64,000 nt of DNA. Source: Branchiostoma belcheri (Eukaryota; Chordata; Leptocardii; Amphioxiformes; Branchiostomatidae). Numbering within the stretch: the first letter of the stretch is position 1; every line of letters starts with the position of its first letter. Below the pieces are notes generated by a model. It saw nothing but the letters and a program-made list of their open reading frames with translations, did not search any database and was not told where the DNA came from. The stretch spans positions 2,959,980 through 3,023,979 of the forward strand of contig NW_017804464.1 of NCBI RefSeq assembly GCF_001625305.1, given 5' to 3'. The position numbers and the translations under genes are program-made. Positions 59,530 through 64,000 of this stretch are shown here, one piece after another.

Positions 59530-61635
59530 CAGACACAGACACACACACACGCACGGCGCTTACCTCTGTCTCCACCATGTTAGGCCGGTGGTTCCTCAGA
59601 GTCTTCACCGCCTGGAACACGTCAACAACTTGCTCTGTCTTCAGCCTGTCTAACATCGCATGTGCTGTGCAAAATACGCCACTACGGCCCACTCCGTTAC
59701 TGAAAGAAATAGTAAAATTTGAAGCAAGGTTTTAGAACTGTGTTGATCTTTTTTATCGCATCAAAGAAAAAAAAAGGTGCCATGAAAACTAAAGGTGTCT
59801 GATTTCGAGAAGTCATATTTACATGCAGTGCACGGTGATTGGTCCATTGCCAGATTTCTGCTGCCACTTCTCGACCAATCCTAGGAGTTCTAACAAATCG
59901 TCCACGGAGATCGGAGTTGAACGACCGCTCGGCCACGACGTGAACTCGAACTGGTGAACAATGTCGGACTGGCGACCGAACTACGACAAGAAAAAAAATT
60001 AGAACAGTTCACTGCATAGATAATAATTTTAAATTATGGTAAAAATGGTAGAATGTTGCTACAAATATTTAAAAGATATTGGAAACATCATATTCCACAT
60101 CAGGAATATATCAAAAGTTTTACAAAACCAGGGAAGTGTTTAGAATGTTGAAAAGTTGAAAAATATTTCCAAACTATGAAATATCTTAGAAAAGCAATTA
60201 CAAAGAATTGAAGGCATTCCTAAATACAGTAATAACAATTATTATAACAACCCTCTCGGTGACGTGGAATGGACTAGTACTCTACTTGGCTTTTCTTTTT
60301 AAACATCAAAAATACTGATACTTATCCCCAAATGTACTAAGTAAAAATAATTGGTTCAATGACCAGCCATTCTACAAATTTGACTCACCCGTGTTTCTGA
60401 GGACAGCTTGAACTGCCGCACGATGGCGCTCTTTTCTCGACTCTCCGACACCATCTCGACTTCCAGATTGCCGAACGTTTTTGTGCCCTCATCTGGCCAG
60501 TACTTAACAACGCTCTGAAAAAAAGACGGAAAGCATGAAACAATTGCTAACAACATGATAAAAAATGATAACATTGCAATGATTGATATCCAACTTTTGA
60601 TACTGTTCTTTATGTTTACCTTCGCAGAAGAAAAACGTCTTGATTTTGCTCAGTTTCTTTTTCTTCTCCAAACAAATAAAGTCAATGACCTGAACCAGAC
60701 GTCTGTCACTATGGTGAATGTCTCATTTCAACTACATGAAGGCAAAGAAAGGATAATTGCCCGATTCCTGATAAGAACATTTCGGACTAGCTCTTGGAGA
60801 CCTTTTTTTCCGAATCTACTCACCTTGTCTTTCGGGTTTAGTTGGTTCAGCATGATTACGGAGAATGATCTGTGATCACTGAGCATGCGCCAGAATTCCG
60901 TGACGGTGTCGGGCAGCGGTGATTGGGTGACGAGGAACGCGTCCTTCCGCTTGTAGCCCTGGAGTCAGGAATTGTTTATTCATCATCTTTATTAATACAT
61001 ACCCTTAGCGTATTGTCTGCATACATATGTTACATAGTTTGATTATTGGTTACATAGATTGATTAAGGAAAGTGTACTCAATTTGTTTCACTTGTTCATT
61101 GATTGATTATTGTATTCAACTTCTATATGATAACTCGTACTTTGCATGCTTGTATTACGTATTGTCTGGTGGCGACATGAATATAAGTGTAACTTGAGTG
61201 TGTCGCCACCACGTCTTGTCACTGTATATTTTAATTTTTTAATAAAAGAAGTGTACTCAAGTGTGGGACACAACACCAGCAACAGCGGCCTGTGTCCCAA
61301 GTGTACTGCACTGTTGCAATTTCAATAAATCATATCAAATCAAGTCATTAATGCAAGTAGTATAATGTTGCAGCAAAGACGGTGTGTGTCCAAACGCCAT
61401 GAGCCAAAGGAACTGAAAATGCCCTAATATCACAAACATACAATGGTATAATTTTACCAGATTCTCTGTGCACATGTACTGCACTTAAAGAACCACCCCT
61501 GAGGCGTCGCAAAAAAAAAGCAAGCAGTGTTTTATGTAGGTGTGTGATTACGTACATCCAGGAAGTCTGCGTTGATGTAGTCGGCGTCAGGCGGGTCGCC
61601 GGCCCTGAGGGTCAGCATGGGGCGGTTACTGTCAC
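59262..61635 (-). CDS. Second receptor tyrosine phosphatase, 3' end (D2 domain), partial
   Basis: Six exons of a PTP D2 domain: 61556-61635, 60824-60958, 60389-60514, 59823-59980, 59564-59699, 59262-59336. They contain DADYINADFLD, KRKDAFLVTQSPLPDTVTEF, VVKYWPDEG, FEFTSWPSG, the P-loop HCINGVGRSGVF, and end YQFCYQVALAYLASFDTYAN. HC(L/I)NG-GRSG is characteristic of the second domain of the PTPRK/M/T/U subfamily. The P-loop Cys and Arg are kept, but the WPD loop reads WPS, so activity should be low. Exon sizes of 80, 126 and 136 recur in the neighbouring gene, so the two are tandem duplicates. No exon encoding the segment before 61635 was found in the window; the first domain and ectodomain must lie to the right. 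Confidence 0.88.
59437..59527 (+). repeat. (CA)n microsatellite, about 45 units
   Basis: Nearly pure CA repeat. On the gene strand it is (GU)n starting about 36 nt after the donor of the penultimate exon of the second phosphatase gene. Confidence 0.97.
60615..60715 (+). mobile_element. TGTTTACC-family MITE, truncated
   Basis: Starts TGTTTACCTTCGCAGAAGAA, the cleanest left end of the family, and runs through CTTCTCCAAACAAATAAAGT and GTCTGTCACTATGGTGAA, then stops. Confidence 0.65.
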
Positions 61636-62337
61636 CTAAAGATGGATAACACGTCCGTATTATAATGGTAAATGTAGTGTTAACACTTTATTCCAGAGAC
61701 TGCGCTATAGCACATTGCCTTAGGACACATATTGCATTGATAGAGCACTCTCGTATCACTTTGTGCAATTTGCAGAGTGTACCATTTATGTGTTCATAAA
61801 CCTTTTGCTTATAAACAGTAAAACACATGGAACGTCAGTCATCATCCCAAACCTGAAACGTTTTATATGGTTGTATCTCTTACTACAATGATTTGTAAAA
61901 ACTACTGCAACAAGACTGGCAATGAAAACATACATTGCCATGGCGACGGTGGTTGCTGTTAGGGTTATTGTTTGCATGGCACTGCCATGACACTGCCATG
62001 ATGGTACCTGTTAAGTCTAGACAGATACAGTGCACTCCTCCCCTGAGTGTATAGTGAACGAGCCCCGGGGTCACAGAAAGCAGGGCCATAGGGCAGACAG
62101 ATCTTCCCAAGGGTCTATAGGAATGTGGGCATAGATGTGGGTCAGAGAAATGCCTGTGGACATTCCGCATGCCTGTGGACAAAATGCTAACCATTCACTG
62201 GGTACGGCATGTGGGGAATGTGGCTAGAATGTGGGACATACACTTGACATACAATTCCTACCTAGTGAAATTCCAGGAAACCCTTGGGACATTGTGGAAA
62301 TTGTACAGATTGACAAGACTCCCATGATGTTCATGAA

Positions 62338-62386
62338 GTCGGTACAGATTCACAAGACTAAAAAATTCTTGTGAATCTGTACCGAC
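62338..62386. repeat. Perfect 20-bp inverted repeat with 9-bp loop
   Basis: GTCGGTACAGATTCACAAGA and TCTTGTGAATCTGTACCGAC are exact complements around CTAAAAAAT. A diverged relative of the left arm (TTGTACAGATTGACAAGACT) is 37 bp upstream. Confidence 0.85.
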
Positions 62387-63315
62387 AGTCTTCTGAGCTC
62401 TGCTGCATTTAAACAGGTACTATTATTATGATATCTTTCTCTTCTATTATAATAATTGAGAAGTTTATTGCAAATTCATGCCCAGAGGCTAATCGTCAGT
62501 TACAAACATAAAAGGACATTGAAGAACAGTATATAAAATTGTAATAGGGTGCTCTAACCTTGTAGGATATATTTTATTATTGATAGTAAGAGTGACAGTG
62601 TATTTCCTGGGACATCCTGAGACCTTCCTGGTACAGTCACTTTCTCCTGCCCTATACTGGGAAGGAGTGGGCGACCTTTGAATGACACTTGCTAATGGGC
62701 CTATCTTCCCAGGGGTCTAGGCCGGCACACGTCCTGACCGCCTGGCCCTAGCCTTATTTGGGCATGTCCAGGGACTGGTCAGTAAGATCTTAAGAAAGGG
62801 AAAGGATGTGACTCAGGATGATTGTGATACAAAGAATGTAACTTTTTCCAAGAAACCTGTGTGTAGGCGGGTAAAAATATAAAAGCCCCTGCACTCATGT
62901 AGTTAAGATAGTTCCCGTTTGAGAGAGAAGAGAATACAGACCACTTTCTACGTAGCTGTCGGCTCCTGTGTCTTTCTTTCGGGTCGTACATCTACAACAT
63001 CGGCGGCTTATCTTACGAACTTTGTAAGGGCACCCATCGAGGCTTAGCTACCATCGCCGTCCTTCACCCTGACACCCTTACAAAATAACTAAAATCTACA
63101 TGATGAAAGGTAGTTGTCTAAAATTGTAGCTATGTCTAAAACTATGTCTGAAGGGTTTGACTTCCCTTTTGAAAACTGTAGAAGCTTCGAAGACATCATC
63201 AGTGCATATCTGTAAGTCTCCTTCTCAGCATTTCCCCAACATGTTCAGATTCACAATGTGATCGACTTTACTCACAGAAGTAATTCTAAAATGTCTTAAG
63301 AGGTTGTAGTTTATT

Positions 63316-63534
63316 CACCTGGAAGGCATGTGGGAAAGGAATGTGAGCAAAATATAGGACTTCCACTTGGAAGGCTTGAAGACTTCCACTTGGAAGGAAT
63401 GTTGTAAGGCATGTGCGAATGCATGGAAGCAAGAATGTAAAACTTCCACTTGGAAGGCATGTGGGAATGGCAAGAATGTAAAACATCCACTTGGAAGACA
63501 TGTGGGAATGAGGGCCAGAAAGTAGGACATCCAT
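63316..63534. repeat. Minisatellite with CTTCCACTTGGAAGGCATG units
   Basis: Five to six copies of the phrase at irregular spacing of 23-60 bp, joined by GTGGGAATG and AGAATGTAAAA. CCACTTGG is partly self-complementary. Confidence 0.8.
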
Positions 63535-63537
63535 AAG

Positions 63538-63675
63538 ACTTCAGCGCATGTGCAGACAGGCATTGACGACATGCCACAAATCCCTAGGGTTTACAGCGCA
63601 TGTTAAGAATGCAGGCATAGCAACCATACCACTATATGTCCCACCGGTTTTCAGCGCATGACGAAGGGCAGGCAT
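63538..63675. repeat. Short tandem repeat with CAGCGCATG units
   Basis: Three copies of TTCAGCGCATG or TACAGCGCATG about 50-60 bp apart, each followed by an AGGCAT word. Confidence 0.6.
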
Positions 63676-64000
63676 TGTACAAATTCCACGTTGTTCCAAA
63701 TCGAACAGCTCCCGAATGAAACGTCGTTGTTCTCATCAGGAGAAACCACACCACCACTAAGCGCTTAAATCGTAAATGGCAACAACACATCTGAGTAACC
63801 TACAATTTAAAGACGACCACCCGCGTTTCACGGACTGGACTTGACAGTTACAGGATATATTGCTGAGGTGGCTAAGAAAATGGAACTGGGCACGCAGAGG
63901 ACCAACGTTCTGGGCGGAAATAGTTCACATAGGACTGTGTGACAGCCGGAGAGGAATTATTGTGCAAGCCAAAACTGATGATCTTGGGCCTGAAAAAAAG

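Larger units (their letters stand above)
61636..64000. other. Probable intron of the second phosphatase gene
   Basis: No further PTP exon was found upstream of 61635, so this is read as a long intron. It contains a short perfect palindrome (62338-62386) and two small tandem repeats (63316-63675). A GTGGG/CCTGTGGACA-rich stretch near 62040-62290 gives no supported frame. Confidence 0.4.

Noticed and set aside
59364-59735. Long frames of Thr-His or Cys-Val repeats
   Set aside because: They are translations of the CA microsatellite and its flanks.

Overview
This is animal nuclear DNA: split genes with GT-AG introns, AT-rich introns, CA and CAA repeats, and many short inverted-repeat (MITE-like) elements and a tRNA-type SINE. 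Gene content fits an invertebrate deuterostome: tandem intracellular lipid-binding proteins (FABP/CRABP family), ELOF1, and tandem receptor tyrosine phosphatases of the PTPRK/M/T/U type. I infer a cephalochordate (Branchiostoma, amphioxus) from gene content and repeat style. This is a judgement, not a database match. There are two assembly gaps (8634-9295 and 25119-25138). Layout, left to right. 1-4.5 kb: AT-rich flank, perhaps the 3' end of a gene to the left. 5.0-20.9 kb: three tandem plus-strand lipid-binding protein genes, each with the family's four coding exons in conserved phases (exons 1, 3 and 4 are 82, 111 and 51 bp in all three). 22.6-27.6 kb: a plus-strand chain of exon-like cassettes with splice-site consensus at both ends but stops in every frame of the unit checked, in tandem copies. 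It runs into a large inverted repeat centred near 28.65 kb. 30-38 kb: mostly gene-poor, with a MITE and a decayed retroelement fragment. 38.5-40.5 kb: ELOF1 on the minus strand, with two alternative N-terminal coding exons. 41.8-44.6 kb: a six-exon plus-strand gene whose C-terminus resembles the C8orf48 (DUF4606) family. 44.6-47.9 kb: a gag-only LTR element with two identical 172-bp LTRs, inserted 23 bp after that gene's stop codon and itself carrying a nested hAT-like MITE. 48.9-57.7 kb: a complete 20-exon minus-strand receptor phosphatase gene (signal peptide, Ig, FN3, one membrane segment, two PTP domains) in which both active sites look dead. 59.3-61.6 kb: the last six exons of a second receptor phosphatase on the same strand; its 5' part lies to the right of the window. 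The strongest points of interest are the double-pseudophosphatase receptor, the duplicated mutually exclusive ELOF1 first coding exons, the noncoding exon-cassette array next to a long inverted repeat, and the recently inserted gag-only element. Exon borders were read by hand from splice motifs and phase; no alignment, expression data or search was available.
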